Positions 35,062 to 43,963 of a stretch of DNA of 64,000 nt are shown piece by piece. The number at the start of each line of letters is the position of its first letter. The first letter of the stretch is position 1. Source of the stretch: Vulgatibacter sp035565615. GTDB taxonomy: Bacteria > Myxococcota > Myxococcia > Myxococcales > Vulgatibacteraceae. Under the pieces are notes generated by a model. The model had not been told where the DNA came from. It searched no databases and saw only the letters and a program-made list of their open reading frames with translations. Where the stretch lies: assembly GCA_035565615.1 (NCBI GenBank), contig DATMSB010000165.1, positions 6,358 to 70,357 on the forward strand, written 5' to 3'. A program made the translations under genes and the position numbers.

Positions 35062-36603
35062 TCAGGCGGAGTCGGCGGCCGGGAGCGCCTTTCCTTTCTC
35101 CTTCTCCCGGAAAGGGCCGAGGAGCGCCTCGTGCACCGCGGCGGCGTCCGGCGCGTGGGCGAGGACCGTCACCTGATCCCAGCCGAGCAGGCGGGTGTTT
35201 CCCTTGGGGAGCACCACGTCGCTCCCCCGGGTGATGAGGGTGATCACCGCGCCCTCGGGGAGGGAGAGATCCCGGATGCGGGGACCCTCCGCCCCCTTGG
35301 GATCGGGGAGGTCGACCACGATCAGATCGTAGTCGCTGCGGGCCATGGTGATGAGGTCCAGGGAGAAGAGCGGCTTGGGCCGCGACGGCACCGAGAGGCC
35401 CAGCCACTTCGCCACCGTTCCCATGGTCGAGCCCTGCACGAGGATCGAGAGGACCACCGCGAAGAAGACGAGGTTGAAGACCTCCTGCCCGACCTCCATG
35501 CCCGCCGCGGCGGGGTAGGTGGCGAGGACGATGGGGACGGCGCCGCGCAGGCCCGCCCAAGCCGCGAAGATCTTGTTCTTCGTCCCGAACTTCATGCCGA
35601 TGGTCCCGAGGAAGACGGCGACCGGGCGCGAGATGAAGGTGAGGACGAGGAAGAGGACGGTCCCCTGCACCCAGAGGTTCGACCACTCCCTCGGGAAGAC
35701 GAGGAGGCCCATCATCACGAACATCCCGATGTTCGCGATGGTGGAGAACGCCTCGGAGAAATTGTGGACGCCCTGCTTGTGGACGAAGGGGCGGTTCCCC
35801 ATCACGAAGCCGGCGGTGAAGACCGCGAGCATGCCGCTGGCCTGAGCGAGCTCGGCCAGACCGTAGGTGAGGAGGACCAGGCCGAGGAAGAGCACGTAGT
35901 AGTAGCCGCGGTCCTGGGGCGAGAGGCGGTCGAAGAGCCAGAGGGACGCCCTCGCCAGCAGGTAGCCGATCGCCGGCCCGGCGGTGAACTTCCAGGCGAA
36001 CGAGAGCAGCATCATCGGGCCCAGGTCCTGGCCCGACGCGAGCGCGGTCACGGAGATCACCGTGAGGAGGATCGCCATCGGGTCGTTCGCCGCGCTCTCG
36101 ATCTCGACCGTGGACGAGAGCTTCGGCGGGAGGGACTTGGTGCGCAGGATGGAGAAGATCGCGGCGGCGTCCGTGGAGGAGATGATCACGGAGAGGAGGA
36201 GCGCGACCTCGAAGGGCCAGCCCAGACCCCACCGCAGGCACGCGAAGGTGACGAAGGCGGTGAGGAGGACGCCCCAGGTCGCGAGGCCCCCGGCCGGCAG
36301 GGCGACGGCTTGGAAGTTCTTGCGCTCGGTGACCAGGCCGCCGTGGAAGAGGATGAAGACCAGCGCCAGGTTCGCGACCTGGTTGGAGAGGGTCATGTCC
36401 TCGAACGGCCACAGGTTGAGGACGTCGCTGCCCGAGACGATGCCGGCGGCGAGGGCGACGAGGATGACCGGGACGCTCCAGCGATCGAGCCAGACCGCGG
36501 CGATCACCACGCAGATGAGGAGGATCGGGGCGAGGATGTAGGTGATGACGTCCAAATCCACTCCGTACTTCGAGAGGGTCGACGACGCGACCAGAGGGCG
36601 CAT
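35062..36603 (-). CDS. CPA-family potassium/sodium:proton antiporter with C-terminal RCK_C domain
   Basis: A 513-residue protein with twelve or thirteen predicted membrane helices (residues 15-400) and a C-terminal TrkA-C/RCK_C domain (about 430-495: PEGAVITLITRGSDVVLPKGNTRL). Conserved transport residues include STDAAAIFSIL, ESAANDPMAILLT (the ND pair) and WAGLRGAVPIVLAT. It resembles NhaP2/CvrA-type K+/H+ antiporters used in ionic and pH adaptation. Start at ATG 36601-36603 before the first helix; upstream open frame has no support. It is divergent from the octaheme cytochrome. Confidence 0.9.
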   Translation of the reverse strand: MRPLVASSTLSKYGVDLDVITYILAPILLICVVIAAVWLDRWSVPVILVALAAGIVSGSDVLNLWPFEDMTLSNQVANLALVFILFHGGLVTERKNFQAVALPAGGLATWGVLLTAFVTFACLRWGLGWPFEVALLLSVIISSTDAAAIFSILRTKSLPPKLSSTVEIESAANDPMAILLTVISVTALASGQDLGPMMLLSFAWKFTAGPAIGYLLARASLWLFDRLSPQDRGYYYVLFLGLVLLTYGLAELAQASGMLAVFTAGFVMGNRPFVHKQGVHNFSEAFSTIANIGMFVMMGLLVFPREWSNLWVQGTVLFLVLTFISRPVAVFLGTIGMKFGTKNKIFAAWAGLRGAVPIVLATYPAAAGMEVGQEVFNLVFFAVVLSILVQGSTMGTVAKWLGLSVPSRPKPLFSLDLITMARSDYDLIVVDLPDPKGAEGPRIRDLSLPEGAVITLITRGSDVVLPKGNTRLLGWDQVTVLAHAPDAAAVHEALLGPFREKEKGKALPAADSA

Positions 36604-36764
36604 CGTCTCACACGGGACCGGGCCTTCGATCCCGAAATCGAAGGTTTCTGAGCAAAAGCCTCGCGAGCCGGGGGTTGCCGGACGAGGAACCGCGGTGCAG
36701 CTTGGCCCATGCCGGGTCGCCCCCGAGTCCGGGCGGCGGCGCCGGCCTCGAGGCGGGCGCAAGA

Positions 36765-38003
36765 ATGCCATTTCGAGCGATCTTCGTCGCGGTCTTCGTC
36801 GGGGTGGCGCTGGTGGTGGCCGCCTTCCTGGTGAACCGGCGCCGGCCGCCGGTCGAGACGGAGCAGCCGCAGGCGGCGCTCGTGCGAGCGACCGGCAAGT
36901 GCGCGTCCTGCCACCTGCGCGAGACGTCGGCGGTGGTCCGCGAGTTCGAGTGGAGCAAGCACGCCGTCTCCGGCGTCACCTGCCTCGACTGCCACCAGCC
37001 GATGGAGGGGCAGGAGCCCCGGGATCACCGCGGCTTCGCCATCACCACCGGGGTCACCGCGAAGAACTGTCTGCAATGTCACAAGACGGAGTACGACCAG
37101 TACGAGCGGAGCCGGCACGCCGCCCCCTCGTGGACCGCGGTGAACGGGGGGGCGGATCTGAGCCCCGAGCAGCGGGCGATCGGCGAGCGCTTCCACCCCG
37201 GCTGGGTGGACAGGCCGCCCATGAGCATCGGCCTCATCCAGGGGGAGTCGTCGATCGTGAGCGGCTGCAACTCCTGCCACTCCATCGGGCAGCCGAACCC
37301 CGACGGCACCTTCGGGACCTGCACCAAGTGCCACGGGCGGCACGTGGCCTCCATCGAGGTCGCCCGGGTGCCCTCCACCTGCGGCCAGTGCCACATGGGA
37401 CCGGATCACTCGCAGATCGAGATCTACAACGAGTCGAAGCACGGCGTGCTCTTCGAGGCGCAGCGCGATCGCTTCGACCTCACCGTGCCACCCAAGGAGC
37501 TGACGACGGCGGCGATGCCGGTGCCCACCTGCTCCACCTGCCACATGAGCGGGCTCGAGGGGATGAAGATGACCCACGACACCACCGAGCGCCTCTCCTA
37601 CTTCCTCTTCGCCCCGATCTCGGAGGAGCGCCCGAACGGCGCCCGGAACCGGCTCGAGATGAAGGATGTCTGCCAGAAGTGCCACGCCTACACCCACGTG
37701 GATCGGGTGTACGCGGAGGCGGACGCGGTCCTCGTCGACACCAACGCCAAGGTCCAGGCGGGCATCGACGTGGTGAACGGGCTCCGCAAGGAGGGGCTGC
37801 TCACTTCCCATCCCTTCGACGAGCCCATCGAGTTCAACGAGTTCGACCTGTGGCACTACTACGGCCGCACCGCCAAGCACGGGGCGTACATGGGCGGCGC
37901 GGACATGGTGCAGTGGCACGGCAACTACGAGCTGTTGCGGCACAAGGTCCTCATCGACAGCGAAGCCGCCGCGATCCGCGCCGCCGCCCGCGAAGCGCGA
38001 TGA
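36765..38003 (+). CDS. Octaheme cytochrome c, hydroxylamine-oxidoreductase-like, membrane anchored
   Basis: A 412-residue protein. An N-terminal anchor or signal spans residues 5-23 and is followed by a basic NRRR, so it is probably uncleaved and the hemes face the periplasm. Eight CxxCH sites at Cys46, 73, 102, 168, 186, 206, 256 and 303 give an octaheme count. Spacing and blocks such as HDTTERLSYF after heme 7 and WHYYGRTAKHGAYMGG near the end are those of the HAO/epsilon-HAO superfamily. Family members reduce nitrite or hydroxylamine or oxidise hydroxylamine; the cross-linking Tyr of classic HAO cannot be assigned by eye. Coupled to the next gene by ATGA. Confidence 0.88.
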   Translation: MPFRAIFVAVFVGVALVVAAFLVNRRRPPVETEQPQAALVRATGKCASCHLRETSAVVREFEWSKHAVSGVTCLDCHQPMEGQEPRDHRGFAITTGVTAKNCLQCHKTEYDQYERSRHAAPSWTAVNGGADLSPEQRAIGERFHPGWVDRPPMSIGLIQGESSIVSGCNSCHSIGQPNPDGTFGTCTKCHGRHVASIEVARVPSTCGQCHMGPDHSQIEIYNESKHGVLFEAQRDRFDLTVPPKELTTAAMPVPTCSTCHMSGLEGMKMTHDTTERLSYFLFAPISEERPNGARNRLEMKDVCQKCHAYTHVDRVYAEADAVLVDTNAKVQAGIDVVNGLRKEGLLTSHPFDEPIEFNEFDLWHYYGRTAKHGAYMGGADMVQWHGNYELLRHKVLIDSEAAAIRAAAREAR

Positions 38004-38821
38004 GCCCCTTCGCGAAGCTCTCGCCGATCCGGCTGACTCACGCCTTCGTGGTCGCCAACATCGCCTTCATCGGCGGCGACATCGTGATCGCCCACGCCTC
38101 GAACTCCTTCGCCGAGCCGATGGAGTGGGCGCCGATCCTGTTCTCGGCGGTGGCCACGCCGCTCCTCGTCCCGGGGGCGCTGGGGGCGAGGCGCCCGATC
38201 TTCGCGACCATCGACGTGGCGATCGCGTGGCTGGCGATCCTGGTCGGCGCCGTCGGGATGGTCTTCCACCTGGAGAGCCGGTTCTTCGAGGTGCGGACCC
38301 TGCACAGCCTGGTGTACTCGGCGCCGTTCGTCGCGCCGATCTCGTACGTGGGCGTCGGGCTCCTCCTCCTCCTGGTGCGCAGCGAGGAGGCGAACACCCC
38401 CAGGTTCGGGCCGTGGGTGCTCGTCTTTGCGCTCGGCGGCTTCGCGGGCAACTTCGTCCTCGCCGTCCTCGACCACGCGCAGGGGGGCTTCTTTCGCGTG
38501 ATCGAGTGGCTCCCGGTGTGGTCGGCGGCGTTCGCCATCGGCTTCCTGCTGGCGGCCTTGGCGTGGCCGGGGCGGGGGACGTACCGGGCGTGCGGCGGGG
38601 TGATGGTGATCCAGGCGCTCGTGGGCCTCTTGGGCTTCGGCCTCCACCTGGCGGCGAACCTCGCGCCCCGCATGGTGGAGACGCCGATGGTCGATCGCTT
38701 CGTCTACGGCGCGCCCGCCTTCGCGCCGCTGCTCTTCGTGAACCTCGCGTTCCTGGCGGGGCTCGGGCTGTGGGCGGGGAGCGAGGCCCGCTCGCCGGCG
38801 GCGGGCGCGGCCCCGGCGTAA
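38000..38821 (+). CDS. Polytopic membrane protein coupled to the octaheme cytochrome, function unknown
   Basis: A 273-residue protein with about seven or eight membrane helices and no CxxCH or obvious cofactor motif. Helix-embedded or interface histidines occur near residues 14, 34, 85, 95, 162 and 215. It starts in an ATGA overlap with the cytochrome stop, so the two proteins are almost certainly made together. I do not recognise the family. Given the partner, a quinol-linked electron-transfer subunit or a substrate channel are possibilities; haem b binding is unproven. It takes the place of the NapC-type tetraheme subunit found beside epsilon-HAO genes. A TAA stop, unusual here, ends the frame. 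Confidence 0.7.
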   Translation: MSPFAKLSPIRLTHAFVVANIAFIGGDIVIAHASNSFAEPMEWAPILFSAVATPLLVPGALGARRPIFATIDVAIAWLAILVGAVGMVFHLESRFFEVRTLHSLVYSAPFVAPISYVGVGLLLLLVRSEEANTPRFGPWVLVFALGGFAGNFVLAVLDHAQGGFFRVIEWLPVWSAAFAIGFLLAALAWPGRGTYRACGGVMVIQALVGLLGFGLHLAANLAPRMVETPMVDRFVYGAPAFAPLLFVNLAFLAGLGLWAGSEARSPAAGAAPA

Positions 38822-38903
38822 GGGGCCGCGGCCGGATGCGGCGCGGTGGCGGCGCCGGAAGATTGGAGGGCGACGACGCGGGACTGTCGATTACCATGCA
38901 GCC

Positions 38904-40073
38904 GTGTCGTTCGACCCCCGACCCACCTGCCTTCGCTGCCGCAGGCCGATCTCCTTCTGCTGGTGCCGCCTGATCGAGCCCGTCGACACCCGCACCCGCC
39001 TCGTCTTCCTCCAGCACCACCGCGAGAGCCGGGTGCGCATCGGCACCGCGCGCATGGCGCACCTCGCCCTGCCGAACTCCGAGTTCCACGTGGGGGTTCG
39101 CTTCTCGCTGCGACCCGGGCCTCGGACCGCCGTGCTTTTCCCCGGCGACGACGCGCTGCCGCCCGAGACCCTGCGCGAGGGCGAGCCGTGGACGCTGGTG
39201 GTGGTCGACGGGACCTGGCCCCAGGCCCGCAAGATCGTGGAGCGGGATCCGGTGCTCGCCTCGCTGCCGCGGATCGGCTTTCGGCCGGTGCGGCCGGGGA
39301 ATTACCGCATCCGCCGCGAGCCGTCCCCGGAGTGCCTGGCGACGGTGGAGGCGGTCGCGCAGGTCCTCGGCATGGTGGAGGGATCGTCCGAGCGGTTCGA
39401 CTCGATGATCCGGGCCTTCACGCACATGGTCGATCTGCAGATCGCGGCGGCGAACGACGACGGTTCGCGGGCCCGGCGGCGTCGGCGCTCGGGGCCGAAG
39501 CCGATCGATCGAGACCTCCTCCGCCTCCGGGAGGCGGGGAGCCGCCTGGTGCTCCTCCACGCCGAGGCGAACTCGCATCCGCGCACGGCGGGCCTGCCCG
39601 GCAGGCCCGAGCTGGTGCACGTGGTGGCGCAGCGGCCCGCGTCGGGAGAGGGCTTCGAGGCGGTCCTCGCTCCGCGCCGGCCGCTCGCGCCCTCGGTCCC
39701 CCACCACATCGGGCTCGATCGCGCGTGCATCGAGGGCGGCGCGGAGGCGGGCGAGGCCCTCGCCGGCCTGCGGTCCTACCTGCGCCCGGACGACGTGATC
39801 GCCGCGTGGGGCCTGTACCCGATCCGGCTCGTCGAGGCGGAGGGGCTCCCCCTCTCCGACCCGCTCGACCTGCGCGGCCTCCTCGCGAGGCGGCTGGGTC
39901 GCAAGCCCGGCGCGCTCGCGGACAACCTGGGTGCGGGCGCGCTGCCGCCCCTCCCCGGGCGCGGCAGGGCGGGGAGGACGGTTGCTGAGCTCCACGCCCT
40001 CGTCCGGCTCCTCGAGCGCGGCGACCGCACGCCGCCGGTGCAGGCGCCCGCCGCGATCGCCGGGCTGGATTAG
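38904..40073 (+). CDS. DTW-domain tRNA-uridine aminocarboxypropyltransferase-like protein with long C-terminal extension
   Basis: A 389-residue protein. Residues 1-185 are a DTW domain: zinc-type cysteines C9, C12, C19, C21 (CLRCRRP, FCWC), TRLVFLQHHRE, VVVDGTWPQARK and the RREPSPECLATVEAV block. The family (TapT/TuaA, DTWD1/2) installs the 3-amino-3-carboxypropyl group on tRNA uridine using SAM. Family members are usually about 200-230 residues, so the last 160-180 residues (including AVLAPRRPLAPSVPHHIGLD and a basic C-terminus) are an extension I cannot identify. GTG start, weak SD. It precedes the MFS gene by 17 bases, so they may be co-transcribed. Confidence 0.8.
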   Translation: MSFDPRPTCLRCRRPISFCWCRLIEPVDTRTRLVFLQHHRESRVRIGTARMAHLALPNSEFHVGVRFSLRPGPRTAVLFPGDDALPPETLREGEPWTLVVVDGTWPQARKIVERDPVLASLPRIGFRPVRPGNYRIRREPSPECLATVEAVAQVLGMVEGSSERFDSMIRAFTHMVDLQIAAANDDGSRARRRRRSGPKPIDRDLLRLREAGSRLVLLHAEANSHPRTAGLPGRPELVHVVAQRPASGEGFEAVLAPRRPLAPSVPHHIGLDRACIEGGAEAGEALAGLRSYLRPDDVIAAWGLYPIRLVEAEGLPLSDPLDLRGLLARRLGRKPGALADNLGAGALPPLPGRGRAGRTVAELHALVRLLERGDRTPPVQAPAAIAGLD

Positions 40074-40090
40074 GACGGCGCCGAAAAGCA

Positions 40091-41467
40091 TTGAACCGGG
40101 GTGACGCGCCGGGCCCAGGGGAGGGTCTTTTTGCGGCGCGTGCAGAGACCGGGTTGGTTCCGTTGAGCGGCGTAGAGGGAGAAAGAGGGCGGCGAACGGG
40201 AGGGTGGCTGTGCGCGACGTTCCGCTCGCTGCGATGCTTCAACTACCGGATGTGGGCCCTGGGCGCCCTCGTCTCGAACGTCGGGACGTGGATGCAGCGC
40301 ACCGCCCAGGACTGGATCGTCCTCACCCGCCTCACCGATCAGAACGCCACGGCGGTCGGCATCGTCATGGCCCTGCAGTTCGGGCCGCAGTTCCTCCTCG
40401 CCCCGCTCACCGGCGCCGCCGCCGATCGGTTCGACCGCAGGAAGCTCCTCTTCGCCACCCAGGCCGCGATGGGCGCCCTCGCGCTGGGCCTGGGCATGCT
40501 CACCGTCGTCGGGTTCGTCCGGCTTTGGCACGTGTATGCCTTCGCGCTCCTGCTCGGCTGCGTGTCGGCGTTCGACGCGCCCGCCCGGCACACCTTCGTC
40601 GCCGATCTGGTGGAGGAGTGCGACGTCTCGAACGCGGTGGCGCTGAACTCCACCTCGTTCAACGCGGCGCGGATGATCGGGCCCGCGATCGCCGGCGTCC
40701 TCATCGCCTCCGTGGGCTCGGGCTGGGTCTTCCTCATCAACGCGGCGACCTTCGCGGCGGTGATCGCGTCCTTGAGCGTGCTGCGCGAGCGGGAGTTCCG
40801 CACCAAGCGCTGCTCGACCGTGGAGCGGGTCGGGTTCGCGGACGGGCTGCGCTACGTCGCCGGGCGCCCCGATCTGAAGGCGATCCTCCTCATGCTCTTC
40901 CTCGTCGGGACCTTCGGGTTGAACTTCCCGCTCTTCATCTCCGCGATGGCCGTCTCGGTCTTCCACAAGGGGGCCGGCGAGTACGGGCTCCTCTCCTCCC
41001 TCATGGCGGTGGGCTCGGTGGCCGGCGCGCTGGTGGCCGCCAGGCGGGAGAGGCCGCGGATGGCCTCGCTCCTCGCCGGTGCGGGGGTCTTCGCGTTCAG
41101 CGCGACCATCGCGGGTGTCCTGTCGCAATACTTGCTCTTCGGTCTGGCGCTGGTGGTGGTGGGCGTGGCGGCGCAGACTTTCACCACCACGGCGAACGGC
41201 CTGGTCCAGCTCTCCACCGAGCCGCGGATGCGGGGGCGGGTGATGGCGATCTACCTCGCGATCGCGCTCGGCGGCACGCCGATCGGCGCGCCGATCGTGG
41301 GGTGGGTGGCCGACAGGTTCGGGCCGAGGTGGGCGATCGGCGTGGGCGCCGCGTCGGGCCTCGCCGCCGCGGTGGTCGGCGTCCGGTACCTGGTGAGGCA
41401 TCGGGGCCTTCGCCTCCGGGCCCGCGGCGCCCTCCGGCCGGCGCAGAGCGCCCTATCGTCGCGGTAG
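40091..41467 (+). CDS. MFS transporter, EntS/DUF894-type exporter
   Basis: A member of the 12-helix major facilitator group close to enterobactin exporters. FRSLRCFNYRMWALGALVSN is followed by GTWMQRTAQDWIVL (helix 1) and the DRFDRRKLL loop between helices 2 and 3. Further blocks are FDAPARHTFVADLV and RGRVMAIYLAIALGGTPIGAP. Start codon uncertain: TTG at 40091 is the outermost; TTG 40154 or 40163 are also possible, and none has a good SD. The listed span has 458 codons. Probable efflux of siderophore or drug; substrate unknown. Confidence 0.82.
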   Translation: MNRGDAPGPGEGLFAARAETGLVPLSGVEGERGRRTGGWLCATFRSLRCFNYRMWALGALVSNVGTWMQRTAQDWIVLTRLTDQNATAVGIVMALQFGPQFLLAPLTGAAADRFDRRKLLFATQAAMGALALGLGMLTVVGFVRLWHVYAFALLLGCVSAFDAPARHTFVADLVEECDVSNAVALNSTSFNAARMIGPAIAGVLIASVGSGWVFLINAATFAAVIASLSVLREREFRTKRCSTVERVGFADGLRYVAGRPDLKAILLMLFLVGTFGLNFPLFISAMAVSVFHKGAGEYGLLSSLMAVGSVAGALVAARRERPRMASLLAGAGVFAFSATIAGVLSQYLLFGLALVVVGVAAQTFTTTANGLVQLSTEPRMRGRVMAIYLAIALGGTPIGAPIVGWVADRFGPRWAIGVGAASGLAAAVVGVRYLVRHRGLRLRARGALRPAQSALSSR

Positions 41468-41498
41468 CCAGCGGCCCTTCGACGCGCGGCGGCCTTCG

Positions 41499-41822
41499 CT
41501 ATCGGCGGATGGGAGGATCGAGATCTCGGCGCAGCGCCTTCGCCCCGGACGCCAGCGCGAGCTTCGCCGGGCGCGGGAGCCGCTTGATCGCCGCCTCCCG
41601 CCGCAGCGCCGCTCCCCGATCCGCGGCGGCCTCCCACCAGGCGAGGGAGACGGGGAGGCGCGCGCGGGTGTAGGCCGCGCCCTTGCCGGCCCCGTGCCGG
41701 GCCAGGCGCGCGGCGAGATCGTTCGTGGCGCCGGCGTAGAGGCTGCCGTCCGCGCAGCGCAGCAGGTAGACGCACCAGGCGCCGCGGGGAGGGAGGCCTG
41801 TCGCGGCCGAAGGTTCGCTCAT
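41499..41822 (-). CDS. GIY-YIG nuclease-domain protein (UPF0213/YhbQ-like)
   Basis: A 107-residue stand-alone GIY-YIG domain. Residues 16-33 hold WCVYLLRCADGSLYAGAT (the GIY and YIG strands as VYL and YAG). TNDLAARLARHGAGKGAAYTRA carries the conserved Arg and the His, and a Glu lies in WWEAAAD. YhbQ-type proteins have been linked to processing of damaged DNA. ATG 41820-41822. Small single gene, convergent with the MFS gene. Confidence 0.85.
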   Translation of the reverse strand: MSEPSAATGLPPRGAWCVYLLRCADGSLYAGATNDLAARLARHGAGKGAAYTRARLPVSLAWWEAAADRGAALRREAAIKRLPRPAKLALASGAKALRRDLDPPIRR

Positions 41823-41917
41823 CGAGCGGCCGATCCTACCTGGACGCCTTCGATCCGGCTGCGGGTTGAGACGTCGAGCCCCCGCGTTTACAAAGATCTT
41901 CCTGCAAGGAGGAGCTG

Positions 41918-42640
41918 GTGGTTCGGCGTGAGGAGCTGGAGGCCTACGAGGCGCTGGAGGGCACGCCGGACGCGCCCGTCTTCCTGACCTGCGAGCACGC
42001 GTCGGAGCGGCTCCCCGACGGCTGGACGTGGCGCCCGCGGGACGCGCGGCTGGCGGGCACCCACTGGGCGTTCGATCTCGGCGCGCGGGATCTGGTGCTG
42101 GAGCTCGCCGCGGCGATGGAGGCGCCCGCGGTGCTCTCGCGCTTCTCGCGGCTCCTCGTGGATCCGAACCGCCCCGAGGACTCGGAGACCCTCTTCCGCG
42201 CCGAGGCGGAAGGGGCTCCCGTGGAGCTGAACCGCGACCTCTCCGCCGAGGAGCGGGCCCGGCGGATCGAGCGCTGCTACCGGCCGTACCACGACGCGAT
42301 CGATCGGCGGCTCGCCGCGCACGCGGCGCCGGTGCTCTTCTCCATCCACACCTTCACGCCGGTGTACGAGGGCGCGGTGCGTCCGATGGAGGTGGGCGTG
42401 CTCTTCGACACCCAGGACGAGCTCGCGGAGTGCGCCGCCGACGCGATCCGGGAGGCGGGCTTCGTCACCGCGCTCAACGAGCCCTACTCCGGCAAGGCCG
42501 GGCTCATCCACGCCGCCGAGCACCACGCGCAGCGGCACGGGCGCAAGGCGCTGGAGCTCGAGGTGCGCCAGGATCTCGCCGTGCGCCCGGAGGTGCGTGC
42601 GCGGCTCGTCGCGGCCCTCGCTCGCTTCTTCCGCGGCTGA
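41918..42640 (+). CDS. N-formylglutamate amidohydrolase family protein
   Basis: A 240-residue protein with the HutG-like pattern: VFLTCEHASERLPDG, HWAFDLGARDLVLELA, LVDPNRPEDSETLF, FSIHTFTPVYEG and EPYSGKAGLIHAAEHHA. These residues bind a catalytic zinc. Characterised members remove formyl groups from N-formylglutamate in histidine breakdown, but no hut genes are near, so the substrate here may be another N-formyl amino acid or peptide. GTG 41918 follows AAGGAGGA. Confidence 0.85.
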   Translation: MVRREELEAYEALEGTPDAPVFLTCEHASERLPDGWTWRPRDARLAGTHWAFDLGARDLVLELAAAMEAPAVLSRFSRLLVDPNRPEDSETLFRAEAEGAPVELNRDLSAEERARRIERCYRPYHDAIDRRLAAHAAPVLFSIHTFTPVYEGAVRPMEVGVLFDTQDELAECAADAIREAGFVTALNEPYSGKAGLIHAAEHHAQRHGRKALELEVRQDLAVRPEVRARLVAALARFFRG

Positions 42641-42889
42641 AGGCCGCGGGCGGGCGCCTCCATCTCGCGGTTGCGCCGGCGGAAGCGCACGACGGGGCGT
42701 GCCGAAGGGAAGCCGACGGGCCGTCGCCGGACGCCACCGCCGCCGGGGGCCGCACCCGGCGCGGGGACTTCCGTCGCGCGCGGGACTCTTTCTGCCCCCG
42801 GTCCGATGCGATCCGCGGGGCAGCGCCGTCTCTCTGTGCACGGTGGTCGGCTACTTCGCGCCGGCGCCGCCGCGCTCGGATCCGACCCC

Positions 42890-43939
42890 ATGATCAGACG
42901 TCTCCCGATCACCCTCCTCCTCGCCCTCGCCACCCCGGCCCTCGCCGGCGAGCTCGAAGACTACGCCTTCGGATGGCCGCTCCAGCTCGAGGGCGAGGGT
43001 GGCGTGTGGCGCTTCGAGCTCACGCCCGAGGTCTACGCGGTGATCCAGGACGAGGGGCTGGGCGACGTGGAGATCTTCGACGCCAAAGGGGCGCCGGTGG
43101 CGATGGGCCCCTACCGGCTGCCGCCCGAGCCGCCGCCCCCCGAGCGCGTGCAGCTCCCCGTCTTTCCGATCCGACGCAGCGCCGCCGGGGAGGCGCTCGA
43201 CCTGCGGGTGCAGGTGGCGCGCGGCGACGACCGCTCGATCCGAAGCGTCGCGGCGCAGGTGGGCGCGGACTCCGCCGCCGTGGAGGACTTCCTCCTGGAC
43301 GCCAGCCGGGTGGAGACCGCCGTGGAGAAGCTCTTCATCCAACCCCCCGACGGGATTCATGCGCTCCAGGCCCGGATCGCCGTGGACGCGAGCGACGACC
43401 TGGATCGATGGCGGATCGTCCAGCCGTCGGCGACCGTGCTCTTCCGCCACGCGGGCCAGGACGGTCCGGGCCACCTCCACGTCGATCTGCCCCCGACCCG
43501 CGCGCCCTACCTGCGGCTGCGATCCCTCGCCGGGAGCCTCCCCGCGGGCTTCGCGGTGGAGGCGCAGATCGCCCGCCCTGCCGATCGGCCGATGCGCCGA
43601 TGGGTCGAGGCCCGCAGCGAGGGGAGGGACGGGCGCTGGATCTCGCGGGGATCGTTCGTCCTCGTCGGCGCGGAGCACGACGCCGAGGAGGCGGGGCAGG
43701 GGGAGGCGGAGGTGTCGGCGGGGCCGCGCGCCCGCCGCTGGCGGATCGAGGCGACGCCTCCGCTGCGGGAGGTGCCCGCCCTGCGGCTGGCCTTGGACGC
43801 CGACGCGTTCGCGTTCCTCCCCCAGGGCGCGCCGCCCTTCCTGCTGGCAGCGGGGAGCGCACCGACGCGCCGGTCGGCGCCGCTCGCGGGGCACCTCGCG
43901 CTCCGCCTGCTCCGAGAGGGCGCCGACGCTGCGCGGTAG
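42890..43939 (+). CDS. DUF3999-like exported protein
   Basis: A 349-residue protein with a signal peptide (MIRRLPITLLLALATPALA, cleavage after ALA). The mature part begins with the DUF3999 opening DYAFGWPLQLEGEGGVWRFELTP and continues as repeated beta-sandwich-like segments (LPVFPIRR, PYLRLRSLAGSLPAGF). Known DUF3999 proteins are about 450 residues and end in a transmembrane helix; this one stops before that, so it may be soluble or shortened. Neighbouring frames show no continuation. Function unknown. Bases 42641-42889 upstream have no recognisable gene. Confidence 0.65.
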   Translation: MIRRLPITLLLALATPALAGELEDYAFGWPLQLEGEGGVWRFELTPEVYAVIQDEGLGDVEIFDAKGAPVAMGPYRLPPEPPPPERVQLPVFPIRRSAAGEALDLRVQVARGDDRSIRSVAAQVGADSAAVEDFLLDASRVETAVEKLFIQPPDGIHALQARIAVDASDDLDRWRIVQPSATVLFRHAGQDGPGHLHVDLPPTRAPYLRLRSLAGSLPAGFAVEAQIARPADRPMRRWVEARSEGRDGRWISRGSFVLVGAEHDAEEAGQGEAEVSAGPRARRWRIEATPPLREVPALRLALDADAFAFLPQGAPPFLLAAGSAPTRRSAPLAGHLALRLLREGADAAR

Positions 43940-43963
43940 GCGGCCCGCCGCGTGCTCGCGCCG

